Assembly (NCBI GenBank): GCA_964034945.1 | Contig: OZ035960.1 | Span: 26,213,487 to 26,277,486, forward strand | Source of the DNA: Chrysopilus asiliformis | Lineage: Eukaryota > Arthropoda > Insecta > Diptera > Rhagionidae | Length of the DNA: 64,000 bases | Direction of reading: 5' to 3' | Shown here: positions 1 to 14,400 of the stretch, one piece after another | Numbering within the stretch: the stretch's first letter is position 1 | Layout: every line of letters starts with the position of its first letter | Notes under the pieces: model-generated | The model's input: the letters and a program-made list of their open reading frames with translations, nothing else | What the model was told of the DNA's origin: nothing | Databases searched by the model: none | Translations under genes and position numbers: made by a program

Positions 1-37
1 CGCATGCGGCCCGCGGGCCGCGGGTTGGCCACCGCTG
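1..37 (-). mobile_element. hAT-type transposon terminus, cut by the window edge
   Basis: Read on the minus strand this begins CAGCGGTGGCCAACC and continues into a GC-rich block of CGCGG/CCGCGG repeats. That is the style of terminal inverted repeat seen in non-autonomous hAT elements with CAG...GGCCAACC ends. The eight bases just outside it (38-45, CTCTAGAG) fit the 8-bp target duplication typical of hAT insertions, but the other copy lies outside the window. A related but distinct family has a complete copy at 22377-22634. Confidence 0.5.
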
Positions 38-650
38 CTCTAGAGCGAAAAAGGTGCTCAGTTACTGAACGCAATCGCTTCAGAGCGGCTCAACTGAGCA
101 GCTCACATTTTTTCTGAGCGTAAAAGAACTCCGCTCAGTAGCTGAGCAAATGTCAAATGAAGAATTACAGAACCTCAATTCATGTCTAAAAACGACGACG
201 GAAATACATAAATGGTGTTATTTATAATATTTATAGTTATTTATGTTATTTATAATACGGGAAGCCTCATGGAAGTTCTTGCTGAGCAAACGGGAATGGA
301 AATAGTCGGCGTTGCGGAAAATGTTGGCGAAAGAGTTCGGGAGTGTACTTCGGCATAATCACCTCAAAATAATCCCGGTTTCTTTCGGGTGCCGCATTCC
401 GGATTGGGGCGACTTCCACTGAAGTATTACACTCTTCAACCAAAAGTGAAGTAGCTTCCAGATTTATCGTATCAGAAGCACAAATTTCTAACATTACGGA
501 GATAATTACATCGCGGTCCATCTTGAACAATAATTTCTTTCAATGACAGCTCATATATAAATGAGCGCTGCATTCAGGACACAAAATGCTGCTCAGCTGA
601 GCATTTTTTTGACAGCTGAGCTTCGCTCCAGAGCCGCTCTGGTAGTTGGA
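38..650. mobile_element. Degenerate TIR-like element around a Harbinger-like relic
   Basis: The left side (GCTCTAGAGCGAA then GCTCAGTTACTGA) and the inverted right side near 590-645 (GCTCTGGAGCGAA then GCTCAGCTG) resemble each other as inverted repeats. Both contain several copies of GAGC/GCTCAG. The interval includes an open frame at 267-530 on the minus strand. Boundaries are uncertain and no target duplication is clear. Confidence 0.3.
267..530 (-). pseudogene. Fragment resembling the N-terminus of a PIF/Harbinger transposase
   Basis: An 88-codon open frame without a convincing ATG (it opens at TTG). Near its end it reads RDYFEVIMPKYTPELFRQHF, which resembles the segment before the catalytic domain of HARBI1-like transposases (an acidic or aromatic stretch, then F-x2-HF-[RK]MS). 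After HF the frame loses the expected motif and runs into a short Phe/Pro-rich tail and a stop. This suggests a frameshifted or truncated relic. The assignment rests on a short motif only. Confidence 0.3.
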
Positions 651-760
651 TGCGCCCAATGTTTGTATGGTGTAGGCTCTGTGAACAAATTTCTTTTGAA
701 TACCGAAAACAATAATCTATTTGTTCATATTTTAATCCATTGAAGAGCACTGTAGTCTTC

Positions 761-800
761 ATGGGTCATAAATGGGTCATAATGGGTCATAATGGGTCAT
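761..800. repeat. Four tandem 10-bp units (AATGGGTCAT) plus an inverted copy
   Basis: Four consecutive ATGGGTCATA/AATGGGTCAT units are followed at 801-810 by TCTTGACCCA, the inverted form of the unit core. The last unit and the inverted copy could form a small hairpin. Confidence 0.8.
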
Positions 801-810
801 TCTTGACCCA

Positions 811-2400
811 CGAAGACATCATACGTTATTTTTCTTAAGGACAGTATGAGGGTTAAGATACGTAAAACGGACAGACCGGCAAGAAAGTAAAAATGGTGAA
901 AAAAAACTGATACCTACCACAAATAAAAGACAATTGAATATTGAATAGAAATTGAAAATAATTTATTTAACTTTAATCGATATTTTGGTGATGAAGCCGT
1001 TAATTTAAATTCAAAATGTTTTGTTATTAAAATTTTTTGTAACGATTATTGTCAAACTATTTCGTATTGATTTTATTATTATAAATTTTACAATTACGTG
1101 CCGAAAATAAATTTAATATTTTTGAATACTTTTTTAATACAGTTCTAACGTGTTAGGTATTTTTTTCTTTTTTTTTCTCACTATACGTTAATATTATCAA
1201 TTATTTTTATATAAATGTTTCTCGCCATTTTAATCACAAAATTGATTATCACAAACTTATTTATGAAAAATTTTAAACTATATAAAAATTTATAACTAGG
1301 GAAACATCTTTGCTAACAACTAAAGCTATTGTGACAATCTTTCAGGGAAATTAATCAACTTCCCTTATTATACATACTTATTTATTTCTTACCAAATAAA
1401 TTTTAAGGCGATTTTGGTTGACTTAACAAAATTTATAATAACGTGATAAATTCAAAATAAAATGTACAAAAATCGATTGATTTTAATATTTTTTTGTTAT
1501 AGCTATAACTACCCAGTAGGAAAGATTCACAAACCACACCACACTTAAAACGTTTAAAAAATTATAAATTATGCTGTGTACTGAATGTAGTTCAATGATG
1601 TACATAATCACAAAATAATTTGTCTGATAGAATTTTTATTTTTTTCTCGATTTATTCCTATCTAAACATGGAATCATTTACTACACCTATGTTTTAGGTT
1701 TTAAAACATTTTTTTACATTATTTGTGATTAATTTTTTAATAAAGGAATCTTTTATATCCAATGGCAAAAAAATACGTTAATTGCTAATCGTCAAATAAA
1801 ATGTAAGCAGATTTTTAAAAATCAAAGAAATATTTTTATTGGCATGTAATGTTGTTTTGTACTTAAACTGAAACTTTTTAAGTTATTTTACATAGAGAAT
1901 AAAATCTTTACATTTTCAATTAAAGAAAGTTTAGAAATCTGCATTATCAAAATATTTAAAAAAAAAACTTTGGGACATGATTTTTAATATATGGAATGTT
2001 GTTTTTTGATGGATAAAATATTGTCGTAATACAAAAGTAAAAGTTGTTTATGTAAGTAGAAACAATCAAAAAACTTTCAACATTACTTTCATGCAGCATC
2101 GAATTGTGATTCTTGAAACTTTCAACGTGTTTTTATAAAAAAAAATTTAAATGCGAAGAAAACGTTGAAATATAATATTTTAAATTAAATAAAATGTTCA
2201 ATGGTTAAACACAAATAGTGTACGTAATATTTTAGTTCAATTTTAGACATTTGAAAGAAACATTTTAAAATACCCGTAAGAAACTCATATTCAAACTATC
2301 TTTCTATAAATTAACCTGCATGGAAATGAAAATTTCACAGAACAATTTTTTTAAAATTAATAATATTATATTAGATCGCTTTTAATAGTATTTCTTGTTG
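811..2400. other. AT-rich intergenic DNA
   Basis: I found no open frame with splice-site or codon support on either strand and no terminal repeats that could be delimited. It is the region downstream of the KIAA0513-like gene, which is transcribed toward it. Confidence 0.5.
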
Positions 2401-2407
2401 CTGAATT

Positions 2408-2413
2408 TTTATT
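2408..2413 (-). terminator. Poly(A) signal AATAAA for the KIAA0513-like gene
   Basis: On the minus strand AATAAA lies about 52 bases after the TAA stop of the KIAA0513-like gene, a normal spacing for a compact insect 3' UTR. Confidence 0.5.
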
Positions 2414-2464
2414 CCAATTTTTAACGATTAAAAGAAGAAATAGATTTGATATTTTAAAACATCT

Positions 2465-5400
2465 TTATGCTCCCCATTTGTCAGTCTCTAAATACATTCG
2501 GTTAATGTTATCTCTGATTGCTGTCTCTTGTTCTACAAAACAAAAAATCACAACCATGATTTAATAGTAATTAAATGAAGTTACCTTTTGGTAAATTAGC
2601 TATAGTACTCTGCTTCTTTAGGAATTCTAAACATAACTCCTTTGTTAATCCAAATGCATGCATATTACATGTAAAGGTCCTAAAATGATCAAAAAAATAT
2701 TTTAGAAATTATTTTAAAAAAAATTTAATGATATTTTCTACTAGACAATAATGAAATCATTGCACGATAAAAACATATGCAAGGAAAAGATAATAGATTC
2801 AATTTTTCTGTACAATAACATATCTGAAAAAGATAATTTTACCACGGAATAATTAATAAAGCATTAGAAAAACTAGATTGCCAGGGGACAATCGTCAAAT
2901 CCTCTATGTGATAGCGGACCCAATGGATTATTGGGTTGATGAGTGTTAAGGTGGGAGGGGTGGGGGGGACAAGGAGGGAATGTTTCCTTTGTGCGTTCAG
3001 GAAATTGTCCTTGCTATTTACGAGGAACGCCACTGTAAAAACATTCAAGTCTCTAGCTCAATCTTTTCGAAAGCTATGGTGTTCACGGACAGACAGACAG
3101 ACGGACAGATGAACAGACAAACGGACAGACAGACGGAAATCAAAATCTTTTGTCATCCTAAACACTCTGGTGTATTTCAGTTTCCTGTCCGACGATTGGT
3201 TCGATGTGTTAAAAACGGTATCTAATATACGGGAAAATTTGAAGAAAAAGATAATCACATTTCGATATCAGGACTTTCCGTTATCCTTTTAAAGTAGTGA
3301 AAATGTGGTATTGTCACCGGAGTTACGTATGTGTGAAAATTTCAACTTAATCGGATATGTGAAAGTGGGTCAAAATTAAATTACAGTCAAATCTTGTGAC
3401 AGACAAAAAAATCAGAGGACAAAACAAAAAAGCAAGCTAAATATAAGCTTTTGAAAATATTTCTTTTAAAATTTTAAATTAAAAAATCTTTTTTTTTTTT
3501 GTGTAAAAAAAAGCTGCGTTCCAACCTAATGTCCAAACTACTTATCAGCACTCCGGAATACTTCCTAGTAATTTTTTTGTTACCTATAAGTAGTTGACAA
3601 ATTCAGTTGGACCGTAGCTATTGACGGAACTCACCCCAACTGGCCAAATGTGATATTTTGTTGAAATTTTTGATCCTCCTTGATTTCATGAATACTGGCA
3701 GCTTCTTCTTCGTGTAGGGATGAGCACGACGTTTGAGAACCTTCATTTTCGCTTTGTGGCAAACTACATTTATCCATTGACGTTTTATCTCTTTTCGTCT
3801 TTGGCACTGGACGATGTGCTCTCTCGCATTGTAGAGCGTCAAAAAATGCCGCATTCCAGAATCTTAAAGTGTGCCAAATTGGTTGCTGCCGTAAATAAGT
3901 GAACAGATATTCTCTGTATGGTTCACATCCAGGAACTTCAACTAAAATAAATTACTTTTTTTTTAAATTAAATTCCAGGATATTTTTGAGATAGTATTAT
4001 ATCAATTTCGTTTTAAAAAAAAAATACGTAGGAATCTGAATTCTTTTCGATTTTGCAAAGAATTATATCCTTCTTTTCGACTGGTTCAATCAGAAGATAT
4101 GATTCGAAATTTCTGATAACTCGGCCCAATGGTTTTCCGGTCAAAGCTTTTGAAAATAAATATCGCAAAACTTCTTTTAAGAGTAACCAAAAATATCTGA
4201 TGTGAACAGCACATGATTTCTTATACAAACTCTACGATCTTGCGAAATTTACGCCATAATCTGACGAATGAAATATTAGTTTATATAAAAATACAAACTT
4301 TTATTTTGAACTAGAGGCTGCTCCCCGAACCGTTTCGGGGTTTACCCCCCCCCCCCCCCCCACAATCATATGGTGCCTCCGGCCGCGCGTATCGAGATTA
4401 CTTTACCCCCTCCCCTTACTCCCCCCACCCCTCGCGCTACTTTTCCGTATGTCTATGTTGGAACCAGAACTACCACAGACACTCATGCCAAATTTCAAGT
4501 CAATCGGTTCAGCCGTTTTTGCGTGAAAGAGGAACAGACAGACAGACAGACAGACAGGCAGACAGACAGACACCAACTAATTTTTATATATTAGTGTGAT
4601 GATATAAAACCGAATATATCTCGATAGGAGTAAAAGATATCAATTTACAGTAAATGGAAAAATTGCAGAGAATGTTAATATCTGCAATTCTTCCTTTAAC
4701 TGTTTTTTTTTTTTCAAAAATATCTCAATAACAGTAAAAGATAACGAATAACGGTAAAAGATAAAATATGGTTCTAGCTTTAGCAGTTTTTGAGAAAGCT
4801 TGTACACAGACTGCCAGAGGGAAGGAAAAATATTGTTGCAAACAGTTGGAAACGTTTTTGCCTCCTTATGAATTTTAGTTGCCAAAATTAATTTATGAAA
4901 TTAAAAAAAAAATTTGGTATATGTTTGATAACCGTCTCTTAGTTGATGATTTTCTTATTAAAATGTTTTTTTTTTCAGGCTTTTCGGTCTGTAGTTGGAT
5001 CCTACTGAATGAGAAGCCTCCAAAAACATTGTAATCAAATATTTAAAATTTTAAAATTAATAAAAAAAACTGTTAAACATACTAACTTTCATGGAAAAAC
5101 GTAAAGCACATATTCATAAGATTTTTTGCTGGTGAAAAATCCTCACTTTCGGCGCATTCAAACAAAATTATGGCAAAATATTGCACCAATGAATAAAAAG
5201 TGGTTTCGTCAACTTTTTTCGATTTCGCACGTTGTGTGTTGACGAATCTAGAAAACCACAAGCGTCCAGCTTCCAATCTAGCTTTTTGTCCGAATTCAGA
5301 TTTTAATTCTAGACCAATTGATGAGCTGCTGGTAAACAAAATCTCAACGAATTGCTTCATAAATTCCTTTACAGATTCCTCTGTGTGACTGTCCAAACTA

Positions 5401-8400
5401 ATCGACGAAGCCCAAGATGGAACAGAATTCTGAGACTCTGATCGCATCCACACTCTCATATCGGAGGATTCCAGACTCGCACTGGGCAGTGGTGGATCAT
5501 TAAGGCTCGTCAGGGTGCTACTATTCGAGGTTTTGTGAATACGGTTTGCTACTGGTCTTACATCTAAATTATCACTATTCACCGGACAACTGCCTTCGGT
5601 TGGTGGATTTATATCGATTTCTGGTGTATTCATAACCAGTCCGTTCATATCCTTTAGATCCTGTTCAAGATCACTGTCGCCTTTATTAGGCGATTTAGAG
5701 TCTATTGAATTGCAATAACTGCTCGTTTTACTACTGTCCGAACTCGATAATATCTGCTTCTCTACATCTAAAACAAGGCCTTCGTGTGTCATTTCTGCAA
5801 TAGTTTTAAATTTTTTGAATTAAAAATTATTGGACATTTCCAAAAAAGTTAAAATAACTTGGTGTTAAATTTGGGTGACGATATCGTCCTGATAAAACCT
5901 CTTCGTGGGCTCGACGCTCTTTCAGTTTTCTCGATTCAAAATCAATCGTGGTCATATCGATAGTTTCGTCCTCTATTTAGCAATACAGAAAAAAGCACAC
6001 TATTAATTGTTAATATTGATGAACTCGGTTGTCATACCTGGATCTTTGTTCACCTCCTCATCGTCATCGTCTTCGCATTCTTCATCGGAATCCGTTGATG
6101 AACTTAGACTCAGAGTAATGTCCAACTAAAAATCATGAAAATTACAGAAGTATTAGAAATATTTTGTTCACCGAATTTCTGATTAATAAATGTATTCGCG
6201 GAAAATGTTAGAACATTCCATATATGATATTTAATTGAATTGGGCTTTGGGGTTTCTAACCATTTTTCCTCCCTGCTGTGCATCTACACTTTTACATGCA
6301 TTTCGAACCATGGATGGCAGCATTTGTAAGGTTTTTTAATTACCGGTTTACAGGCTTTACTACTAGAGCCACATAAAAATTAAATATTAATTTAATTTAG
6401 TATTAACCCTTCTATTATGTTCAAAAAATACACACAAATAGAATGTTTGGGGTCATAAAATGATACGCGTGTATTTCCCCTTATAATGTATACAAAATAA
6501 TCGTAAATTACAATTAATACATGCTCTTCGCAATAAGCGTTTCACTGTGTCCAAAAGAAATGTGAATTCACAGAATTTTTAATAACGAAAATTATGGTTT
6601 AAATTTCTTTGGGTCATGAAATCCCGGCAACGCCAGACCCGGGATCCTTATACGCTTCTATTTCATATGCTGGGCAAATTGTCGGGCATTTCATATTCTA
6701 GCATAGCACAGAATAATTTGATTTTACAGCCCAATATAACTATTTTCACTGCCCTGTTATGCCAATCACTGATAGCTTTAATAAAAAGTCTAAAGCGGAG
6801 TTAGTACTATGACGAGCCTCAATTTTTAAAAGGAAAATCTCATTCGCAATCTAATTTCGACCCACTTCCACTCATCCGATTGACTGGAAATTTTGCACCA
6901 TACAATATTTCCACTACTTCGTCCTTCTAAGGATAACGGAAGGTCCTATAAGGATAACGTGATTGTCAGTTTCATTTCATACTAATCAAATACAAAACAA
7001 CTAAAAAGGATAAAACTAAAAAAAATTAAAATTTTTAAAAAGCGGTTATTTAACAAAAAGTTGTTGATTGACCTGCAAGCAACATGGCAAAACTTGCCCT
7101 GCGCATGAAAAAGACGTTCCTTAGACGGTAAAATTGCATACGCGCACGACTTAAATTCAAAAAAAAAAACTAAAATACGAATTTTCAGAGTTATTAAAAT
7201 TAAGAATTCAAAAATCATTATAAATGCTTAAAATAAAATGGCTAACGACAAATTTGATAAATTGAACAAGTGACGCACATTTATCTAGAAAATCGACCTT
7301 GACATAAAAATGTCATAAATCGAATAAATTACAGAACATTGATTTCATTCATAAAATAAATCTACAATTGTAAATTCAACTCTTATACCATTTGAGAAAC
7401 ATCAAAGGATAGCAAAAAAAATATCCTTTATTCATGCTACTCGCAAGATTCCATTTGAAAAAACACTCGAAGCTATTTTTAAAACGTTTCCAATTACTTC
7501 TAGAATTTCATTGAGTTGAGAGAAGTGAAAATAGAAGATTTTCTTCTTCATCATCAGCATAAAAGCTTGCTTTTCAAATACAAATTGGAATAAAGAAGAT
7601 CCCATTAAATGCTTTTTCAACTTTTTTAAGTGTCATACATGCAAATAAATACGTTTGTTTATTATTATTATAGCGCTTTTCTTACAAAATGAGAGCAATT
7701 TTGATCGCAAATGTATCTTGAAAAATCTTGAAAAATTATCTAAGAGGTTTGAAAGGGAAAAACAAACAAGTGGTAAGCAATTCGTGACATAAATGTATAA
7801 ATTTTACAAGGATTGATATACTGTTGATAAATAGATAAACAGTTTCGCATGTATAACGTGTTTATATTATCTACTATTTGTTTTATTGCCACAAGTAAGG
7901 CACCTTTCACCTTGTTATAACTAGACCTCATTTTTAATGATTTACAATACAGGCCAAGAATTCACTTAAATCAATATTTTCAAAATACTTTTGTATGTCG
8001 ACAAAATTCAAGCAAACACGTATTTCTGTATAAATACCCGCATAAGATATATACACTACAGTTAACTAAAATTACTCATATATAAAGCAGTTAACCGAAA
8101 TTATATCAAGGTTTGACCTTTTTTTCCTAAAAGTTTAACTAAAAGTACGATGTACTCGTATGTGTTGTAATCAAGGAAAATTATCTCTAAAATAACAACA
8201 AAATTCTTTCAGTATAGCTTTCCACTTATAAATGTTCTAAGTACATTAGCAATTTTAAGTCTGTGAATGTAAAGATGTCTTTATTTGTGTCTAGGAATAA
8301 TTGTGTTTAATTGCCATGGCAAACGCACATAACAAAATCATTCAAAAATGCTTTTATAATATTCTAAAAACCTTTTAGAATATTTATTACAATAAACGAT

Positions 8401-11400
8401 TGAAAGCACGTTTTTAGATCCTCTTTTAGAATTATGTGGAAATATTATAGGAAAATGAATTAAGGAATATTTCCCGATATTAAATGACATTAAACTTTAA
8501 AAGAAAAAAAATTACTTCGAAAATTCGATTAAAATCCGTAAATATACACTCTAGAAAATTTTATTGTAATTTTACCCCTATTATCGTAGGAAACCATTTT
8601 CCTACGATAATAGGGGTAAAATTACACCGAGTCGTAATGGCTTAAAAGCTATGCATTTTTACTCATTTTGTGGCGTACAAAAGCCTCTTTTACGGGGGAA
8701 CTTTAAGCTAAATAAGAAGTAAAAGTACAATACGGGTGTAATTTTACGACATGGATGTTTAAAATTACCACATTTTTGTTGTAATTTTCCTCCTATTTGG
8801 TAGCAAAACCGCGTCTTAAAGGTGTAATTTTACGACATTTTTTGTTTAAAATTACACCGAAAATGGTATTAGAATTTCTTGGCTTATACGGTCTGCAAAA
8901 ACAAAAATATTATATTATTTTTGCGGATGTTTTCACATCCAAATTTCCCGGGCATGTCTGCCATGTGGCAGGCGCCACACAGGATTTTGGTAGAGTAAAA
9001 CTCGCTTCGAGTATTTATACTCCGATTCCACAAACCTTATGCGAATTATAAGGTTAAGGTTAAATTGTGCGTACAATAATGCAAAAATACCCTGCGAGCG
9101 TGTTTTTACACCAAAATGAGAGTAAAAATACGAATATTGGTCGAAATTTTACGCAAGGTTTAAAATTACCCTATTTCTAGTGTAAGATTAATGTTTTTTG
9201 GGTGATTTTACAACTTAAATGGTGTGCGAGCTAAATTCTGATTTTTTTTCGAAATTTTACGACGTTTTTGCAAATTTACCCCGTTTTTACCCCATTTTTC
9301 GGTTTAAATTCAAATTCATTTTCTACAGTGTATTTACAGAAAATTACTTCAATTACAATGTGATTTAAAGAGAATTTATATAAAACATAATGTAATTTGA
9401 TATTTTTTCCACCTTACAAATAGCTACCTTTTTAAAAGCTTTTATTTAGTTTGATGTCATATCTATCTGTATATCTGTCTGTTTGTTTGTGGTTAGGGTT
9501 AAGTCTTGCAATAAAAATTTTGCTTATCCAATTGACTTGAAATTTTGCGCACATCCGTATGTCCGATGACAATAAAATATTTTCACTACTTCGTGAAAAT
9601 GTTATGTGTGCACAAATTATAAGGATAAGAGAAGGTCCTGTAAGGATAACGTGATTGTCTTTTTCCTCAAATTTTCCGGAAAAAATCTCATCTGGGGATT
9701 TTTGGGGTGGCTGAATCCGATTTTGGCATTAAGAAGTCTGTAAGGATATCTCAAAAGCAAAGATATTGTATATATTCAAAGACTAAAAACTAAAATATAT
9801 AAGCGTGGCGAAACACAGACGTCATTTTGAATTTTAAGTAATACTAATCAAACACCAAATAAAAAAAAGGAAAAAAATAATTTTTTGGGTGCTGTGTATC
9901 AGACAAAAAAGCAACATAAAGCTTAAAAAAATATTTATATCGCTTTTATTTCTGTACCCAAAAAATTATTGTAATTTTTCCGTTTTAGTACATTTTTTTT
10001 AAATAAATGCCTTTTATAAAAAAAACATTTACACGTTTTTCAATAGACACAATAAAGTTTCGTACATTTTTGTCTTTATTAGGACTGCATATCAATATCA
10101 AGATATAAGGGCTATTCACTCTTTATCGTAGTTGATCGTAAACTCGTAGAATCGTAGAATCGTAAATAAAATCGTAGTTTTTTGACAGTTCTCCATATAA
10201 ATTTTTTTACGACAAAAACTACAATCTACCACACCCGAAGGTATGGTAAAATCGTAGTTTTTGTCGTACTTCTAATAAAGTGAGGTTAAGGCATGTTTTG
10301 TGACATGTCAACTTGGTGCCAACTCTAAAATGGACACTGGAAAAGCAAGTAAATTAAAGTATTTATATGATTTAGTATAAATAAGGAGTTAAAAAATGCT
10401 TTAAACAATTTAGGTAAAGAAAATAAATAAAAGAGTCAAAAATTTACGACAAAACCCACAACCTCTAGTAAAGCGCTGCTCTCGCTTCGTTGTACTTTTC
10501 CATCGTAGATGTACAGTACAATCTACGATTTTACTATCTACGATCAAGAGTGAATTGCCCTATACTGTTATTTAACACGTTGGCTATCAGCCAAAAAAAC
10601 GCTTACTCCGCTAGTATACACTGGGAAAAAACGCAAAAATCATTTCTGTACAATGTGAGTCACCAGTGAACACAAGATCAATACAGAAAACGAACGAATC
10701 GAATAAAATATAACATGAAATATGCTCCACAAAAAAAACCCCTTTGTACCGCACGAGCGACTGCACTCAACCATGAAACTTGAGAAACTGACGGTAATGA
10801 CAATAGTGTGTGTACACCGGTGACTCACATTGTCCCTGTGGGTGACACGCTGCGATCACCGGTGACTCACATGGTAGCCAACGTGTTAAAAAAAATTCAG
10901 TTTTTTGCAATTGTCTCCAAAAAACGATTTTTCCTGATTGTATTATCAAATAAATTAATTAAAATGACTTTCTCCAAAATTTTGTCTTATACCGGTATCG
11001 TTTACCGTTATTAATATATTTTCATTGAAACGAAAAAATATATATTCTTCGAATCAACGGTTTTTCGAAAAAACTGTTAAAGAAAGAATTAAAGATATTA
11101 AAATTCTCTACATTTTTTCCCCTTTACCGTAAATTGATATCCTTGACCGTTATTGATACATTTCAAATTTTGTAAAATAAAAATTCAGATTTTTATATAC
11201 AGTAGAATCCCGATAATTCGTACCCCGATAATTCGTATATCCCGCTAATTCGTATGAATTTGCTGGTCCCTTGAAATACGAATTATCGGGATTCTACTGT
11301 ACTTGTAAACTAAAATTTTATTCGTCGTGTTATTAGTGTAAATTACAGAAGAACGTAGATTTTGTTATTGATTATGTTCTCTCCTTATCGTTGTGATTAT

Positions 11401-14400
11401 GTTCTCTCCTTATCGTTGTCGCACTAACGAATAAAAAGTGTTTTATACGCGGCGGTATTTTATCTTGTTTTCTCGGCAAACCATATTTTACTAAAAATTG
11501 TAATTTAGATTTTTTTATGACAGTTTTTATAAGCAGTATCTTATACTTTACCGAAGAAGCCCAGAATCGCAAGTCGGCACAGGTCCCAGTTATAACAAGT
11601 TACGGCCCTACCTGGGCATATTACAAGGATTTATTCAAGTATGGAAATATCCAAACATGAAAAACAAATTAGTCATAAGGTCGAGGGAATCAAGAATTAG
11701 AAATGTCTTACATGATTTTTCGCATGCAATAATTTCAGAAAATCCATAAGGGGCTGTTCATAAAATACTTTAAACTGCCCATCCTTTTTTCGTATTAATA
11801 TAATTCGATTTGTTTATTATTCCAGTGAAAACAAAACTTTAGTACCAAAGAACCAACAAACAAAATTTGATTTTCGTAACACAAACCACTAATTCAAAAC
11901 CCAATTTCGAATACTTTTACTCTTATTTTAAAATTTATGCACATTTAGTTGCACAGAATTTCAATAAAAAGGGCTCAAGGCCACCCAGAGGAACCTAAAC
12001 AAAATTTTATTCAAAGCATCTACCATAAAGTCTCCTTGACGTTCGCTAGTATCCCCAAAGCGCTATGCTACACTGTAAATCGACCTTCCGATTTTCAGGG
12101 TTTTTCGATTTTTCATTCATTTAATCAATTATAAAATTACCGAGGCGAGGAAATCTTTCCTTTTTTTCCAACTTTCGAAAAATTTTCATAAGCATCAAGG
12201 TTTACCATTCAATTTGAATATATTTTCGATACCCGTTAGTATTAATCACTGTCATCCCCATTTAAATTATAGGGGCAAAGAATACTTCACCCTGAATGAT
12301 GTTGAAATTAGGGCTCCCAAAGGATTTTTATTGAATCTTGATCTCTAGAAACATGCAGACAATACACACAACAGCATAAAAAATCCAATCAATCAACTGT
12401 AATTATGTTGAACAAAAAAACCAGTATTTTAGTTGAGGATCAGCAGACATGCGGAATAATTTTGTCCGCAGTCACTGTTTCCCCAGTGAACGTTTCTTTT
12501 GCCACATTACGGAGCACGTGATGCGATTAGTTCTGGCGGCAACGGAAATTAATAATAAAATCGCACCTGAATAGCATAAATTTTCTCACAAGTCAAACTC
12601 ACGTGTGAAATGGTAACGACTGGCAATACATTCACAGTATATATTTAATGAAGATTACAGACACAGCCAAATGTCATGATAGCAAATAATAGGTTACCAA
12701 CTTATTTCTTCAATATTAGGAGTGTATGTTTCAATTAGTGTAACAAAATCAAAGTGGAAGGAGAAAAATCGTAAAAAAATATACATACGAGTATAAGAAA
12801 AATTACTTCAGCATTAAAAATTCGTTTTGATTCATTTATGGAAAATGTCGTTTAATATGGTTTTTTCGATCATAAACTGAAATAATTGTTCCCATATCAA
12901 TTAATTCAATTCCGTCCTTCGGAAATTTTATTATTAAAACCTTTATGATAGTATTTTCACAAAAAAATTTTACGAAAAATGAATAAACCTAATAAAATAA
13001 AATACAAAAAAAATGAATATTTAAAATAATTTTGCTTAGAAAGTAAAAAGATGATGTTTCCAAGTTTCCTTTAAATAAAGTCAACCAAAACATGAATATT
13101 TTTAGGGTTCGTAGGACACGACGCACAGTGGTTCAGGATTAAAATCCATTGGCCAAAATTCAATTTTTTTGTGGTAACCAATTTGATTTTTTTTTATCAA
13201 ATTTGATAGTAAATAGTTCAAAAGTCGGGAATAAAAAATATTAGGTCAATATCTTTAAAAATGTGTCTTTGCGGAAGCATTGAACTAGAAACTTTTTTTA
13301 AATTTTGCCAAAAAGTAAATTTCTTGATTTTTTACCAACTTTAAGTGAACACAACTTTCACATTTTCTAAGATTTTACATTCGTTTTTTTTTATTTGAAT
13401 GAGTGGATCTTTCCCTATAATTCTGAGTTAATTTGGAACCTCAACTATTTTTAAGTTAATTATAATTAAATATTTATTAGGAACACTTTTTTCATCTAAA
13501 TTTGAAGTTTGAAAAATCATAACTTGTGCCCGTCAACAGACGTCAAGTTGAAATTTTTTTTAAGTTATAGCCACAACAATTACCTTTAATTCCATATATG
13601 GTTTTGTTGCCGTAAGTACCCGTATTGAGGCGCTAGCGGCGTTTTCATTAAGCTATATATATAAAAATGGAAGTTTGTTGGTTGGTTGGTCTGTTGATTT
13701 GAGATTACAAAACTCAAAAACTACTGGACCGATTTTTACGCGGTTTTTTGCAAAATGATCTGCGTTGCCAGGAGCAAGTTTTTAGCTATGTTAGATTTTT
13801 AAAATTCGAAACGGTAGGTCCTGTAAGGATAATAAATATCCTTTTTCCCATTTTTCCTCACAAAAACTGGCTTGGACGGTTTTAAGGGTCGCTGACCACT
13901 AATCCGGTATTAGATTTTCAAAATTCGAAACGGAAGGTCCTGTAAGGATAAAGCAAATATCCTTTTCTTGTTTTTCCCGGAAATAATCTGCATAAGGGGG
14001 TTTCCGGGGTCACTGATCGCGAATCCGGTGTTAGATTTTTCAAATTCTAAACGGAAGGTCCTGTAAGGATAACGTTTTTTCCGAAAAGTTTTTAAGTTAT
14101 TTATGGTTTTTTTGTATTCTAAAATTTATACAAAAAACGTTAAACAGGGAAGCAAAGTAGTGATATATTTTATTTAATACAATTTCGAAGTGTTATAAAA
14201 TGCTGGCTGGTTAAAACCTGCTCTTAGACGTCAATCTTTGTATTTTTATTATTTTATGACCTGCATTGAAAGTGTTATGATAGACATATAGAGTTGCAGA
14301 TTTCCCGAGAAAATCACAATCTCGAGATTCGCGATTTCCCGAAATGATGAAATTTTAATTCTCGAGATTCGGGATTTCCCGAAATATCAAAAACTTTAAT

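Noticed and set aside
3058..3258. Frames with TDRQTDRQTDR- or SVCLSVCLSV-type repeats at several places
   Set aside because: They are translations of GACA/GTCT microsatellites in dispersed repeats and not genes.
3618..3854. 78-codon minus frame (MRHFLTLYNAREHIV...)
   Set aside because: Wrong frame of a real exon. The adjoining frame of the same DNA encodes the conserved IWHTLRFWNAAFFDAL block of the KIAA0513-like protein.
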